Positions 49,034-58,280 of a stretch of 64,000 nucleotides of DNA are shown here, piece by piece. Position numbers and translations under genes: made by a program. The stretch spans positions 1,129,289-1,193,288 of the forward strand of contig NZ_MSCC01000001.1 in NCBI RefSeq assembly GCF_002954455.1, written 5' to 3'. This DNA comes from Photobacterium aquimaris (GTDB taxonomy: Bacteria > Pseudomonadota > Gammaproteobacteria > Enterobacterales > Vibrionaceae). The notes under the pieces were generated by a model. It ran no database searches. It saw nothing but the letters and a program-made list of their open reading frames with translations, and was not told the DNA's origin. Each line of letters opens with the position of its first letter. Position 1 is the first letter of the stretch.

Positions 49034-49070
49034 CCCGTAATGATTTAGTTTTTTAATAAACCATTACGGG
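49034..49070 (-). terminator. Intercistronic hairpin between tupA and tupB
   Basis: Perfect CCCGTAATG / CATTACGGG stem with a 19-base AT-rich loop, 33 bases beyond the tupA stop. There is no T run after it on the minus strand, so a complete terminator is unlikely. Such hairpins commonly stabilise the binding-protein mRNA and lower downstream expression. Confidence 0.6.
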
Positions 49071-49102
49071 CGAAATATCATATTAAATTAATATATTACC
49101 GT

Positions 49103-49927
49103 TTATAGCGTTTGAGCATCAGCAACGAATAATTGCTTGCCGTGACGTTGGTAATTATTGATTAATTTTTGTGCTTTAGGATTAACTAACCAATCACTGA
49201 ATGTTTTCGCACCTTGGTAATTAAGATCAGGGTAGCGACTTGGGTTAATCAGAATGACTTGGTAAGGATTAAATAAACGCTTATCACCTTCAACCATGAT
49301 TTCAAGATCAAGTTTGGTTTCATAGGCTAACCATGTGCCACGATCCGTTAATGTGTAGGCTTGTAATTCTGATGCCATATTCAACGTTGGACCCATTCCT
49401 TGACCAACAGCTTTATAGCCACCAAAGTTAGGTTCCATTTTAGTTTGAGCCCAGATATTAAGTTCTTTTTTATTGGTGCCTGAATCATCACCACGAGAAA
49501 TAAATACGGCATTATCTGCTGCGATTTCTTTTAATGCGTGTACTACGTCTTTATCACCTTTGATTTTAGCTGGATCATTTTTAGGACCAACTAAAACAAA
49601 ATCGTTGTACATCAAATTACGCGGTAACACCCCAAAGCCTTTCTCAACAAATTGTGCTTCTGATTGTGGTGCGTGAGTCATGACTAAATCAACATCACCA
49701 TGTTCGCCCATACGCAATGCTTTTCCTGTACCAGCGGCTAATACTTCGACGGTGTAGCCGGTGTCTTTAGTAAAAATAGGTAATAAGTAATCAAGTAACC
49801 CTGAGTGATAAGTGCTGGTGGTAGTGGCAAGGCGTACTGTCTTATTTACTGTTGTTTCTGCGGTGGCATAAGCCATTGTTGCCGATGCGCAGCCAAGAAT
49901 AACTAACGTGGTTTTTAATAAGTTCAT
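49103..49927 (-). CDS. tupA: Tungstate-binding periplasmic protein
   Basis: 274 residues from ATG 49927 (AGGAAC upstream); an in-frame ATG at 50008 would place 27 odd residues before the signal peptide. Sec signal MNLLKTTLVILGCASATMAYA. The mature start RLATTTSTYHSGLLDYLLPIF holds the TTTS oxyanion-binding motif of TupA. AAGTGKALRMGEHGDVDLVMTHAP and FISRGDDSGTNKKE complete the pattern. TupA binds tungstate very tightly. First gene of the operon, under the sigma-54 promoter at 50051-50066. Confidence 0.9.
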   Translation of the reverse strand: MNLLKTTLVILGCASATMAYATAETTVNKTVRLATTTSTYHSGLLDYLLPIFTKDTGYTVEVLAAGTGKALRMGEHGDVDLVMTHAPQSEAQFVEKGFGVLPRNLMYNDFVLVGPKNDPAKIKGDKDVVHALKEIAADNAVFISRGDDSGTNKKELNIWAQTKMEPNFGGYKAVGQGMGPTLNMASELQAYTLTDRGTWLAYETKLDLEIMVEGDKRLFNPYQVILINPSRYPDLNYQGAKTFSDWLVNPKAQKLINNYQRHGKQLFVADAQTL

Positions 49928-50050
49928 CAACGTTCCTGATCGATTAGTTTGGTATAAAAAGTGTTGAAATGGTAAGTCGTTATCTTTGATGCCAAATAAA
50001 TGCAGCAAAATGACCTATACCATCTTAATAAATAGCGCTGCGCAGCTATA

Positions 50051-50066
50051 AGCAAATAAAGTGCCA
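50051..50066 (-). promoter_or_regulatory. Sigma-54 promoter of the tupABC-mobA-mobB/moeA operon
   Basis: On the minus strand the sequence TGGCACTTTATTTGCT matches the sigma-54 consensus TGGCAC-N5-TTGCW. GG (50065-50064) and GC (50053-50052) have the required 12-base offset. Transcription would start near 50040, leaving a leader of about 110 bases before tupA. Confidence 0.85.
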
Positions 50067-50190
50067 CATTTTTAATGTTGATAAACAGGGGTGATTATGT
50101 GATTTAGGTATCAAATATTATGTGAAATAGGTTAAAGGTAACCGAAGTTTTACGGAATGATAAAACAGTTTTGACTAAATGATTCATAGT

Positions 50191-50231
50191 GAGACAAAAT
50201 GTCGCAAATTTTAATGTGGTTAAAATGTCTC
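50191..50231. promoter_or_regulatory. Two copies of the putative activator site next to the regulator gene
   Basis: GAGACAAAATGTCGC at 50191-50205 (inverted GACA...TGTC) and a second, partial copy TAAAATGTCTC at 50221-50231. They lie 125-165 bases upstream of the tup sigma-54 promoter, a normal enhancer distance, and immediately before the activator gene, allowing autoregulation. Related copies occur upstream of the FDH operon. Confidence 0.65.
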
Positions 50232-50238
50232 TATATCT

Positions 50239-51708
50239 ATGTCTGATTTTAGTTTGTCTTCATCTTGGACTGCGGTTTCTGTATTAGTGGTTGATGATGA
50301 GCCAGGAATGCGCACGATTTTAAAAAAAGCCTTAAGTAAAAAATTTGCTCAAGTCGATACTGCTGGCAGTATTGAAGAAGCCGAAGAAATTCGTAAGCGT
50401 TGCCATTTTGATTTGTTGATTGTTGATATCAATTTACCAGGACGTTCCGGTATTGAATGGCATGAAGCATTTGATCCAACAACCCGCCGTAGTGATGTGA
50501 TATTTATGACGGGCTACGCTGATTTAGAGACGGCTATTCAGGCCTTACGTGCTGGCGCGTCAGATTTTATTCTAAAACCGTTTAATCTTGATCAAATGAT
50601 GCAATCAGTGAATCGATGCATTGAACGTCGATTAGTGGAACGTCAAAATTTTGCACTGCAACGTGATGTTGAGCGTAGCTATCCGGTTAATATTATTGGT
50701 GATGCGCCTGCCACACAGCAGATGAAAAAGTTGATTGCTCAAATTGCGCCATCAATTGCAGCTGTATTAGTCGAAGGTGAATCTGGCACAGGTAAAGAAT
50801 TGGTTGCACGTGCATTACATCAATTAAGTAAACGTACTGGGCCTTTTGTACCGATTAACTGTGGTGCTATTGCACCAGAGCTACTTGAAAGTGAATTATT
50901 TGGTCATGTCTCTGGCGCATTTACGGGGGCTAAGAAAAGCCGTGAAGGTCTGTTTCGAGTGGCGAATAACGGTACTTTGTTTTTAGATGAAATAGGTGAA
51001 ATGCCTCTAGCAATGCAATCATCTTTATTGCGCGCATTAGAACAAAAAGCGATTCGTCCTGTTGGTTCAGAGCGAGAAATTCAAATTGATGTACGTATTG
51101 TCGCAGCGACAAACCGTAATTTAAAACTTGAAGTTGAAGAAGGCCGTTTTCGACGAGATTTGTATTATCGCTTAAACGTACTCACGATTGATTTGCCATC
51201 ATTACGTGACCGAATTGAAGATATTCCGTCATTAAGTCATCATTTTACGGCGCAGTTATCAAAAGACTTAGGTATGAAAGCTATCAATTGGACTCATGAA
51301 GATATTTTAGCGATGCAAGCCTATTCTTGGCCCGGTAATATTCGTGAATTACGAAATATGATGGAGCGATGCATTTTATTAGGTAAGCCGCCTGCGGATT
51401 ATTGGCGTGAATTGCAAGGGGATGCGTTACCGGTTACTGCTGTTGCTGCTGTAGGCGTACATGCCATGATTGCTGCAGAAGCCGAATTAAATGCAGCTCA
51501 TCCTCAACGGCCATGTCAATGTCACGACGATGGTGAAGATCAATATTGCTATCCAGTAACCTGGACACTAAAAGAAGTTGAAAAAGCGCATATTATGCAG
51601 GTTGTTGACGCCAGTGACGGTAATAAATCAGCAGCTGCACGTCAACTTGGTGTGGCAAGAAAGACTTTAGAGCGTAAATATAAAGAATGGACAGATGAAC
51701 TATTATGA
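50239..51708 (+). CDS. Sigma-54-dependent response regulator (NtrC type)
   Basis: 489 residues. Receiver domain (DD at 19-20, phospho-acceptor Asp63 in LIVDINLPG, Lys in ILKPFN). AAA+ domain with Walker A GESGTGKEL, the sigma-54-contact loop GAFTGA, and Walker B TLFLDEIGE. C-terminal Fis-type HTH (NKSAAARQLGVARKTLERKYKEW). Unusual is a roughly 45-residue linker before the HTH with RPCQCHDDGEDQYCYP, three Cys and one His that could bind metal or sense redox. The start has no clear ribosome site. It overlaps the kinase gene by 4 bases. Likely activator of the tup, fdhD, DUF3305 and FDH promoters. Confidence 0.92.
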   Translation: MSDFSLSSSWTAVSVLVVDDEPGMRTILKKALSKKFAQVDTAGSIEEAEEIRKRCHFDLLIVDINLPGRSGIEWHEAFDPTTRRSDVIFMTGYADLETAIQALRAGASDFILKPFNLDQMMQSVNRCIERRLVERQNFALQRDVERSYPVNIIGDAPATQQMKKLIAQIAPSIAAVLVEGESGTGKELVARALHQLSKRTGPFVPINCGAIAPELLESELFGHVSGAFTGAKKSREGLFRVANNGTLFLDEIGEMPLAMQSSLLRALEQKAIRPVGSEREIQIDVRIVAATNRNLKLEVEEGRFRRDLYYRLNVLTIDLPSLRDRIEDIPSLSHHFTAQLSKDLGMKAINWTHEDILAMQAYSWPGNIRELRNMMERCILLGKPPADYWRELQGDALPVTAVAAVGVHAMIAAEAELNAAHPQRPCQCHDDGEDQYCYPVTWTLKEVEKAHIMQVVDASDGNKSAAARQLGVARKTLERKYKEWTDELL

Positions 51709-53762
51709 GTCGTATCGCGATGAAAATAAAAACATTTGTCTTGATGTGGTTACGGCGTTTTAAAACCATGGTTCGTTATCGTCTTTTAGTGCTTACCTCT
51801 GTTCCCATATTTCTTACATTATTAACATTGATTGCGATTACGTTTTATTGGACGGTGACGTATACCTGGCAGAATGCATTAATGAATGTCAAAGCAGATT
51901 TAGCCGTTGCTCATCATAGTATGGTGCTTTTGAAAAAAGAGCAGCGAATGGAGTTGCAAGCACTGGCTAATTCTTATGACTTTCAACGACGGTTACGATC
52001 TGATGACATAAAATTACGCCAGTGGGTGCATCAGCAAAATCAACAATATCAGTTAGATTTTGTGGTGTTACATTCCGTAGAAGATATCGGAATGTTTTCA
52101 GCCTCAGAGCAACGGCTATTACGATCAGGAAAAGATCAAACTTTTTTTCAAGTGTTAGAGCGTCGTGCTTTGTTTGAGTTAAACCATGATCTTCCAGCTC
52201 GAGCACAACTACCATTATTGCAAGAAGGTACAATTGAACAAAAAGGGCTAGTTAGTCGCAGTTTAGTACCAATCTTTAATCAGCAAGGTGAACTTAAATG
52301 GATTTTAGATGGTGGTATTTTATTAAATAACAGCACATCGCTGGTGGATCGGATTCGTGATTTAGTTTATGCCGCTGATACTTTACCCAAAGGTAGTCTT
52401 GGAACAGTGACTTTGTTTATGGGGGACGTGCGCATAAGTACTAATGTGCCACTAGATAGCGCTAATCTTATTGGTCGTGCGGTGGGTACTCGTGTTTCTA
52501 AAGAAGTGCAGCAACAAGTGTTACAACAAGGAAATATTTTTGTTGATCGCGCGTTTGTTTACGATAGTTGGTATGTCTCAGCCTATGAGCCGTTACATGG
52601 TAATGATGGTACCGTCGTCGGCATGCTTTATACGGGTTATCTACAATGGCCGTTAATTGAACGTTACTTAACCAATATTATAGAAATGAGTGTCAGTATT
52701 TTATTAGTACTGCTACTTACCAGCATTATTGTTTATCGCGGTGCGCGTGATTTATTTTTACCAATAGAGAAAATTTATCAGGTTGCGAAAGCAGTTCAAA
52801 TGGGATTAAAAAAGCGTGTCGGTAAATTGGATTTATGTGATGGACATGAATTACAAATACTAGGAGAGCAATTTGACTCAATGCTGGATCAACTTGAGCA
52901 GCGTAATGGTTTAATTAAGCTCGCTGCGATAGAGCTTGAAGAAAAAGTAGAGCAGCGTACTCAGAGCCTACATCATAAAACCGAAGAGTTAGAGCAGCAT
53001 ATACGGTTATTGCATCAAGCCCGTTCAAAGTTAGTAGCAACAGAAAAATTAGCGGCGCTGGGTGAATTGACCGCAGGCATTGCGCATGAAGTTAATAATC
53101 CAATTGCCGTAATCTTAGGCAATATTGAATTGATTCAATTAGAGTTGGGCGATGATACCGTTGATGTTCAAGATGAACTGACAGCGATTCATTTACAAAT
53201 TGATCGGATTAGAAATATTACTCGCAGCTTACTGCAATACAGTCGTCAAGGTGGCGTGCAAGATGAAGTAACATGGCATTATCTAAACTTGATCGTCGAA
53301 GAGAGCTTAACACTTGTTCGTTCGGGTACGAAAAAGATGGATGTTCAATTTGAGGTTAATCTAGCCGCTAAATGCAGTGTTGAAGTCAATCGCCATCAAT
53401 TATTGCAAGTGCTGGTTAATTTACAAATGAATGGTATCCATGCCATGGATGATAAAGGGTTATTGAAAATAACCACATCTGATTGGGTTGATGACCATGG
53501 TGAGACATTGGGTGCGATGGTTGCCATTACTGATCATGGTTGTGGTATTTCAGAACATAATATGAAGCGTATATTTGATCCTTTTTTCACTACCCGACGT
53601 TCAGGTACTGGATTAGGTTTATCAGTTAGCCAAAGTATTGTTGCTAATGTTGGGGGAGAAATAACGGTTGAATCCATTGAAGGTCAAGGTTCAACATTTA
53701 TTGTATACCTCAAGCATAAAAAAGAATCGCCTAGTGAACTCGATCTTTTAGTGACGGTGTAA
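51705..53762 (+). CDS. Cache-type sensor histidine kinase
   Basis: 685 residues. Membrane helix near 28-50, a large periplasmic sensor of about 270 residues with single-Cache-like features (DLAVAHHSMVLLKKEQRMELQALANS, VSAYEPLHGNDGTVVGMLYTGY), second helix near 328-348, HAMP, a coiled coil, then H-box GELTAGIAHEVNNPIAVI, N-box, and G boxes DHGCGIS and GTGLGLSVSQSIV. Cache domains bind small organic ligands; formate or another carboxylate is a reasonable guess. Cognate to the overlapping sigma-54 regulator. Confidence 0.9.
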   Translation: MSRIAMKIKTFVLMWLRRFKTMVRYRLLVLTSVPIFLTLLTLIAITFYWTVTYTWQNALMNVKADLAVAHHSMVLLKKEQRMELQALANSYDFQRRLRSDDIKLRQWVHQQNQQYQLDFVVLHSVEDIGMFSASEQRLLRSGKDQTFFQVLERRALFELNHDLPARAQLPLLQEGTIEQKGLVSRSLVPIFNQQGELKWILDGGILLNNSTSLVDRIRDLVYAADTLPKGSLGTVTLFMGDVRISTNVPLDSANLIGRAVGTRVSKEVQQQVLQQGNIFVDRAFVYDSWYVSAYEPLHGNDGTVVGMLYTGYLQWPLIERYLTNIIEMSVSILLVLLLTSIIVYRGARDLFLPIEKIYQVAKAVQMGLKKRVGKLDLCDGHELQILGEQFDSMLDQLEQRNGLIKLAAIELEEKVEQRTQSLHHKTEELEQHIRLLHQARSKLVATEKLAALGELTAGIAHEVNNPIAVILGNIELIQLELGDDTVDVQDELTAIHLQIDRIRNITRSLLQYSRQGGVQDEVTWHYLNLIVEESLTLVRSGTKKMDVQFEVNLAAKCSVEVNRHQLLQVLVNLQMNGIHAMDDKGLLKITTSDWVDDHGETLGAMVAITDHGCGISEHNMKRIFDPFFTTRRSGTGLGLSVSQSIVANVGGEITVESIEGQGSTFIVYLKHKKESPSELDLLVTV

Positions 53763-53783
53763 CAGTCTAATCTATTAGATAAC

Positions 53784-53834
53784 AAAAGCCCCTTGGTAAT
53801 GATATAAATTCTGTCATTATCAAGGGGCTTTTTT
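53784..53834 (+). terminator. Terminator of the regulator-kinase operon
   Basis: AAAAGCCCCTTG (53784-53795) pairs perfectly with CAAGGGGCTTTT (53821-53832), followed by more T, 22 bases after the kinase stop. Confidence 0.88.
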
Positions 53835-54118
53835 GTCACGTTACATAATGGATAAACCAAGAATAAGAAATAGTGATGCGGTAAGAGATATTCGGCTTAT
53901 AAGACCTAGCGATGAGGGAATGATCATTTCAGTATGCGGCATAAGCGATCCTTTTCTTTTAGGAGGACTTAAAGCATAGTCAATATATTTCCTTCAGATT
54001 ATATTTCTGCTCAATTATTTATATAAATAATTAGTATTAAACAAATTGTAAAATGAACATCGCGATCATTTAATTAAAGGTAATCAAAATGATCGCGATA
54101 TGGCTATGAAGTTATTGT
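53835..54118. other. Gap between the kinase and C45-like genes
   Basis: A 43-codon open frame (53848-53979, MDKPRIRNSDAVRDIRLI...) exists but has no ribosome site, and it begins 14 bases after the terminator T run. I do not call it a gene. The hairpin at 54059-54099 is listed separately. Confidence 0.4.
54059..54099 (-). terminator. Long hairpin downstream of the C45-like gene
   Basis: Perfect 13-bp arms ATCGCGATCATTT / AAATGATCGCGAT with a 15-base loop, 20 bases after the C45-like stop. The continuation on the minus strand is GTTCATTTT, a moderate T tract. Confidence 0.65.
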
Positions 54119-55750
54119 CTAGATAAACTTCATTTGAGTCCATGGTTCTGATGGACGGCTTAAGAGGTAACCAGATTGCCAACCCCATTGCTGGTGGGCT
54201 TTAATAAAGGCTTTGGCATCAAATGGCGCACCATTAGCACGACCAAAACGAGCACTGATGGTTAGATTTTTAATATCGTTGCTGTTAGCAACTTTACCGT
54301 CGACAGAGCCTGCTGGCGTAAAGGGTACGTTCCATACTGCTGCAGGATCAGATACATACGGTTGTGCATCTTTGTCATATTCAGCACAAATATTACGTGA
54401 TGATGCATCAATTTTATTCAAGTACACATCGTAAGTATCAGCTAGCATTTTTTGACCAACAGCAACATCGATTTTGCCGTTGTATTTATGCATAAGTTGG
54501 ATCCAGCGTAGACGACGCGCACCTTCTTGTTGACGAATATCGTTATAGTCTGAGTCTGAACCTTCAATATAGCGTAGGCGTGGATCGACAGAGACATTTT
54601 CGCCTGTAAAGTAACCAGATTTCAATTCATTGTAGTATTGGTAAACACGGCCTTGACCAAACTTAGCAATATGGTTGTTATTAATATCACCAATTAACCA
54701 TGTATTAGCATAACCACCGTTATTGCCTTTTTCTTCAAGTTTTACCCAGTTATCAATATTATTAGCATACTGACTGGCTTCACGAACACGAATAAATTCA
54801 GGAATACCACCGGCTTTCCAGTCCATTACATTAGCAATTGTCGTTTCAACAATAGCTAGACCTGCACCTGTTTCCCAGAAGTCAGTACCAGATTCGATCA
54901 TCCCTGGTGCTGTTTGGAAGGCCATTTTGTAGCCTTTGGTTGGTGTAATATCTAAAATAACGTTAGCAAACTGACCTGACCAGAAGTCGTTAAAGGTTTC
55001 ATGGCCAATAACAATACCTTTATTATCTGTTGCTTTACCTGTGGCGATAAAGGCACTGCAATTACCTTTAGCACCTTCTATATTAGCGCTGTTTTTACTT
55101 TTTTCGATATTATTAGCGGCCATTTCTGCTTTGGTGTATGGGGCAGGGAATGCGGATGCGTTAATTAAACCAGGATCAACCCACTTGGTATAATTATGCA
55201 TCCCCACTGAAGGCCACCAATAACCAGTAAGCTCAATCATGTCGTTCCAAGTAATGATGTCAGCAAGGGTAACATGTAGACCTGCTGCATTGAGGCCTTT
55301 TGCAACCCCTTCCATTTCTTGGCGAAGCTCTGCTGGGATTTTACCTTTAGTTTGTTCTAATGCGGCTTTCTGCCATGAGCTGTAAGGCACACCAGTGGTT
55401 AGGTAGGTCATACTCCAGCTGTCTTTCCACGCCAATTTAAAATCAGGCGCGATAAGATAACCATATTGGAAGCCACGATCAAAAGCATTACCTTTAATCC
55501 CAACATGCCACCAGCCATTTTTCTTTTCTAATTTGGCTTGATCAACAATTTTTTGTTGTTCAGCGGTTAGTTTGGTTTTGTATAAATCACCAGTAACCGG
55601 TGCGGTAATTTGAGCCAATAACGCTTTAGGTGGATATTGAGTTAGATTTTGTGAAGGTGTTGAAGCGTTGGCATAACTAACAGAAGCAAGAGAAATAATA
55701 CATGCAAGTAGTGTTTTTTTGCCTAGATGATGTTTAGAAAGCTTATTCAT
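54119..55750 (-). CDS. Exported C45 / phospholipase-B-like Ntn hydrolase
   Basis: 543 residues with a Sec signal (cleavage after SYANA). The central GNCSAFIATGKATDNKGIVIGHETFNDFW places an internal Cys (about residue 231) in the position of the N-terminal nucleophile made by self-cleavage in C45 acyltransferase / phospholipase B-like proteins. Other family segments are NGWWHVGIKGNAFDRGFQYGYL, DIITWNDMIELTGYWW and GGYANTWLIGDI. Expected to mature into two chains in the periplasm or outside the cell. The substrate (acyl amide or lipid ester) is not known. A long AT-rich leader lies upstream. Confidence 0.78.
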   Translation of the reverse strand: MNKLSKHHLGKKTLLACIISLASVSYANASTPSQNLTQYPPKALLAQITAPVTGDLYKTKLTAEQQKIVDQAKLEKKNGWWHVGIKGNAFDRGFQYGYLIAPDFKLAWKDSWSMTYLTTGVPYSSWQKAALEQTKGKIPAELRQEMEGVAKGLNAAGLHVTLADIITWNDMIELTGYWWPSVGMHNYTKWVDPGLINASAFPAPYTKAEMAANNIEKSKNSANIEGAKGNCSAFIATGKATDNKGIVIGHETFNDFWSGQFANVILDITPTKGYKMAFQTAPGMIESGTDFWETGAGLAIVETTIANVMDWKAGGIPEFIRVREASQYANNIDNWVKLEEKGNNGGYANTWLIGDINNNHIAKFGQGRVYQYYNELKSGYFTGENVSVDPRLRYIEGSDSDYNDIRQQEGARRLRWIQLMHKYNGKIDVAVGQKMLADTYDVYLNKIDASSRNICAEYDKDAQPYVSDPAAVWNVPFTPAGSVDGKVANSNDIKNLTISARFGRANGAPFDAKAFIKAHQQWGWQSGYLLSRPSEPWTQMKFI

Positions 55751-55987
55751 AATATATGTGTGGTTGGAGTAAATGAGTGGCGCTTATCATCCTCCTTTTT
55801 ATTGAATCAACAAGATGCAGTGCACTCGCGGTTATTTTATAGAATGTAAAGATATCATGCCATTTTTTATATAATTCTCATCAGTTAGAAATATAAAATA
55901 GCAGATAAATTTTTAATGGTAGTCCATTGATTTAGAAGATAATAGTGATGAAATTGAGATGTTAAGTTGCTAAATATTAAGCTGTAA

Positions 55988-56014
55988 TAAAAAAACCAGC
56001 ATATTTAATGCTGG
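55988..56014 (-). terminator. pbpG terminator
   Basis: CCAGCAT / ATGCTGG stem with a 5-base loop and a run of eight T following on the minus strand; 30 bases beyond the pbpG stop. Confidence 0.85.
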
Positions 56015-56043
56015 CTTGTTAGGTTATGAGTAAATACCAATTA

Positions 56044-56943
56044 TTATTGGGTTAATTGTTTCAACTTTTGCTGTTGGTAGTATTTAGCATCAGCGGTAAT
56101 AGCTTTACTTTTACCTGTTTGTAGCCATTGCTTAATACGACCTGCATCACCGATTGGCGTTAGCTTACCTTGTGAATCAAGCATGACCATTAAGATCTTT
56201 TTGCCATCAATCGTGGTAACCATCGCTAAACAACGACCCGCTTCATCAAGGAAACCTGTTTTACTTAAATTTACGTCCCACTTTTTACCACGCACAAGAG
56301 CGTTAGTATTGGTGTAGCCTAATTTATAACGAGGGTGTGTGAAGTAAGCAGTATGAACGGCACCATTAGTGCTGTACTTACGAATCTCAGGATATTTGTA
56401 AGCAGCACGTACCATTTTAGCAACATCAGAGGCTGTTGATTGGTTTTTAGGGTTTAGACCTGAACTGTCAACGAAGTGTGTGTGTGTCATGCCTAGCGCT
56501 TTTGCTTTAGCGTTCATAGCACGAATAAATGCTTTGTAGCCACCAGGGTAGTTAGCTGCAAGGGCTGCAGCTGCTAAATTTTCTGATGACATTAATGCAA
56601 TGTGCATTGTTTCGCCGCGGCTTAACTGAGAACCAACACGAACACGAGAATATGTATTGTACATATGCTCTCTGTCGGTTTTAGTGAAAGTGATTTTCTG
56701 GTTAAGAGGAAGTTTGGCATCTAATGTTACCATGGCGGTCATTAGCTTGGTCAGTGAAGCAATTGGCATCACGACATTGGAATTTTTACGATACAGTGTT
56801 TTTCCAGAACTTAGGTCAATAACATAACTACTCACAGAAGCAGTCTGAAGATTACTTGGATTGAGTTTGTTGGTGTTGATACTTGCGAAAGAAGAAAAGC
56901 TGATACTTGCAAGTGTAAAAAATAAAATTAAAGCGTTGCGCAC
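56044..56943 (-). CDS. pbpG: D-alanyl-D-alanine endopeptidase (PBP7)
   Basis: 299 residues from GTG 56943, where AAGGAG lies 5 bases upstream; the ATG at 56964 has no such site. Signal peptide (ILFFTLASISFSSFA). All three penicillin-binding motifs are present: S-L-T-K in MPIASLTKLM, S-x-N in MSSENLAAAAL, and KTG in SKTGFLDEAG. It cleaves D-Ala-mDAP cross-links in the periplasm and aids murein turnover. Single gene. Confidence 0.93.
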   Translation of the reverse strand: MRNALILFFTLASISFSSFASINTNKLNPSNLQTASVSSYVIDLSSGKTLYRKNSNVVMPIASLTKLMTAMVTLDAKLPLNQKITFTKTDREHMYNTYSRVRVGSQLSRGETMHIALMSSENLAAAALAANYPGGYKAFIRAMNAKAKALGMTHTHFVDSSGLNPKNQSTASDVAKMVRAAYKYPEIRKYSTNGAVHTAYFTHPRYKLGYTNTNALVRGKKWDVNLSKTGFLDEAGRCLAMVTTIDGKKILMVMLDSQGKLTPIGDAGRIKQWLQTGKSKAITADAKYYQQQKLKQLTQ

Positions 56944-57368
56944 AATGGCTCCTTGGGATCCCATTTGGAAAGGGGAATAATTATTTTTATATTGTCATCT
57001 TTTCAATTGTGTTTAAGCAAGTCATGTTTGTGTGAATCCCTCTATATTTGTACGTAAAACAAGCAGTCAAACCGAAGTGGCTAATGAAACGCGATTCAAT
57101 AAAATACGAGATCAAAATCTGTGTTCTAAAACTGACTGTCGTCTAAAAAATCATTTTTAATGAGAGTTCTAATTAGCGTTATTTTTTGTTAAAAAAGGCA
57201 GTATTAATATAAATACTATTAGTGATTGCGTTTTGTGTTTACTGTTAACTGGTGGTTTTATCTTAGATTGCTTTTTGTGAGGGCTGTGTTTTGGTGTTTT
57301 ATTGGTAATGCAATCATTAAGGTGTAATTAAGGCCATCGAGTGATGACCTTGATGATGGGGGCTAAAA
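56944..57368. other. 425-base gap upstream of pbpG
   Basis: Pure AT-rich spacer apart from the pbpG promoter region; no gene, RNA or strong hairpin was recognised. Confidence 0.5.
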
Positions 57369-58280
57369 TTAATTTGCACTCCACACTTGTTGTCCTGTTC
57401 GAAGGAAATTATAGCCCCCTAGTTGATCACCATGGGCCTGAATATCGCTATGCGTTAATGATTGTAATAGCTGTTGCTGTAAGGTGCGAAAGTAAATATT
57501 TTTAGGGATAACTAGCTCAAATGCTTCTGTACACAGCGGAATAAATCCTAATCCAAATTCACCAGCGGTACTTTGGCTTGCACAACCAATATCTGCTTGT
57601 TCTCGAGCAATCGCTGATGCTAATTCTCGCTCACTGTTACAACAATCAACTTGATTAAGCATGGTCATATCATAGCCGTGTCCATGGATCCATTCTTCTA
57701 ATGCTCGCATACTACCAGCCCCTTGTTGGCGTAATGCCCAACGCCAACGCGGTGATAATAACTCATGAAGTTGAATTGAACGGCTATTCACCGCTTCAGC
57801 AAGAGCTGGGCTAACAACTAAGCCTTGTTTACGCTCAAAAGCATGAACTAAGACCCAATTCTTATGGCCGGGATATTGTTGTAATAATGCTGGATGACGT
57901 AAGCTGGCTTCTTCAACATTACCCCAATGGATAGCACAGATATCAACATGACCTTTGCTTAACATTGCCAGCCCTTGTCGAGTACCTGTAGAGGTATAAC
58001 CGACAAGGGCAGTACTACCAAGTTGATTTGCCATTTTACCAACAACGCACTGTAAAAGAGGATCATCAGACCCTGCAATCAGTAACCGATCAGTTAAAAC
58101 GCCATTATGACAAGATTCTAGTAACCACTTATCAAGCATTGCTTTGGGAAATAACCATTTTCCCGTTACTTTGGTCGCTGGCAGTAAACCATCATTAGCT
58201 AACGCATAAACTTTCTTTTCATTAAGATCGAGATATTCAGCAACTAATTTGGCATTCATAAATTCAGGAAAATCAGCCAT
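57369..58280 (-). CDS. Excisionase-type HTH regulator with PBP-like ligand domain
   Basis: 303 residues. The N-terminal MNAKLVAEYLDLNEKKVYALANDGLLPATKVTGKWLFPKAMLDKWL is an excisionase/MerR-like winged helix (HTH_17). From about residue 65 to the end, RLLIAGSDDPLLQCVVGKMANQ, GYTSTGTRQGLAMLSKGHVDICAIHWGN and LRQQGAGSMRALEEW match the PBP_like family of periplasmic-binding-protein-derived domains in cytoplasmic regulators. It overlaps fdhD by one base (stop/start), so it is in the fdhD operon. Such domains often sense molybdate, tungstate or a pterin; I infer metal or cofactor sensing. Confidence 0.82.
   Translation of the reverse strand: MADFPEFMNAKLVAEYLDLNEKKVYALANDGLLPATKVTGKWLFPKAMLDKWLLESCHNGVLTDRLLIAGSDDPLLQCVVGKMANQLGSTALVGYTSTGTRQGLAMLSKGHVDICAIHWGNVEEASLRHPALLQQYPGHKNWVLVHAFERKQGLVVSPALAEAVNSRSIQLHELLSPRWRWALRQQGAGSMRALEEWIHGHGYDMTMLNQVDCCNSERELASAIAREQADIGCASQSTAGEFGLGFIPLCTEAFELVIPKNIYFRTLQQQLLQSLTHSDIQAHGDQLGGYNFLRTGQQVWSAN

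Larger units (their letters stand above)
49928..50238. other. 311-base divergent control region, tupA / sigma-54 activator
   Basis: Contains the tup sigma-54 promoter (50051-50066) and the two activator-site copies (50191-50231), listed separately. A start-proximal sigma-70 promoter for the activator gene must also lie here but is not obvious. Confidence 0.6.

Noticed and set aside
53848-53979. 43-codon open frame after the kinase terminator
   Set aside because: No ribosome-binding site and no recognisable similarity; it begins 14 bases past the T run.
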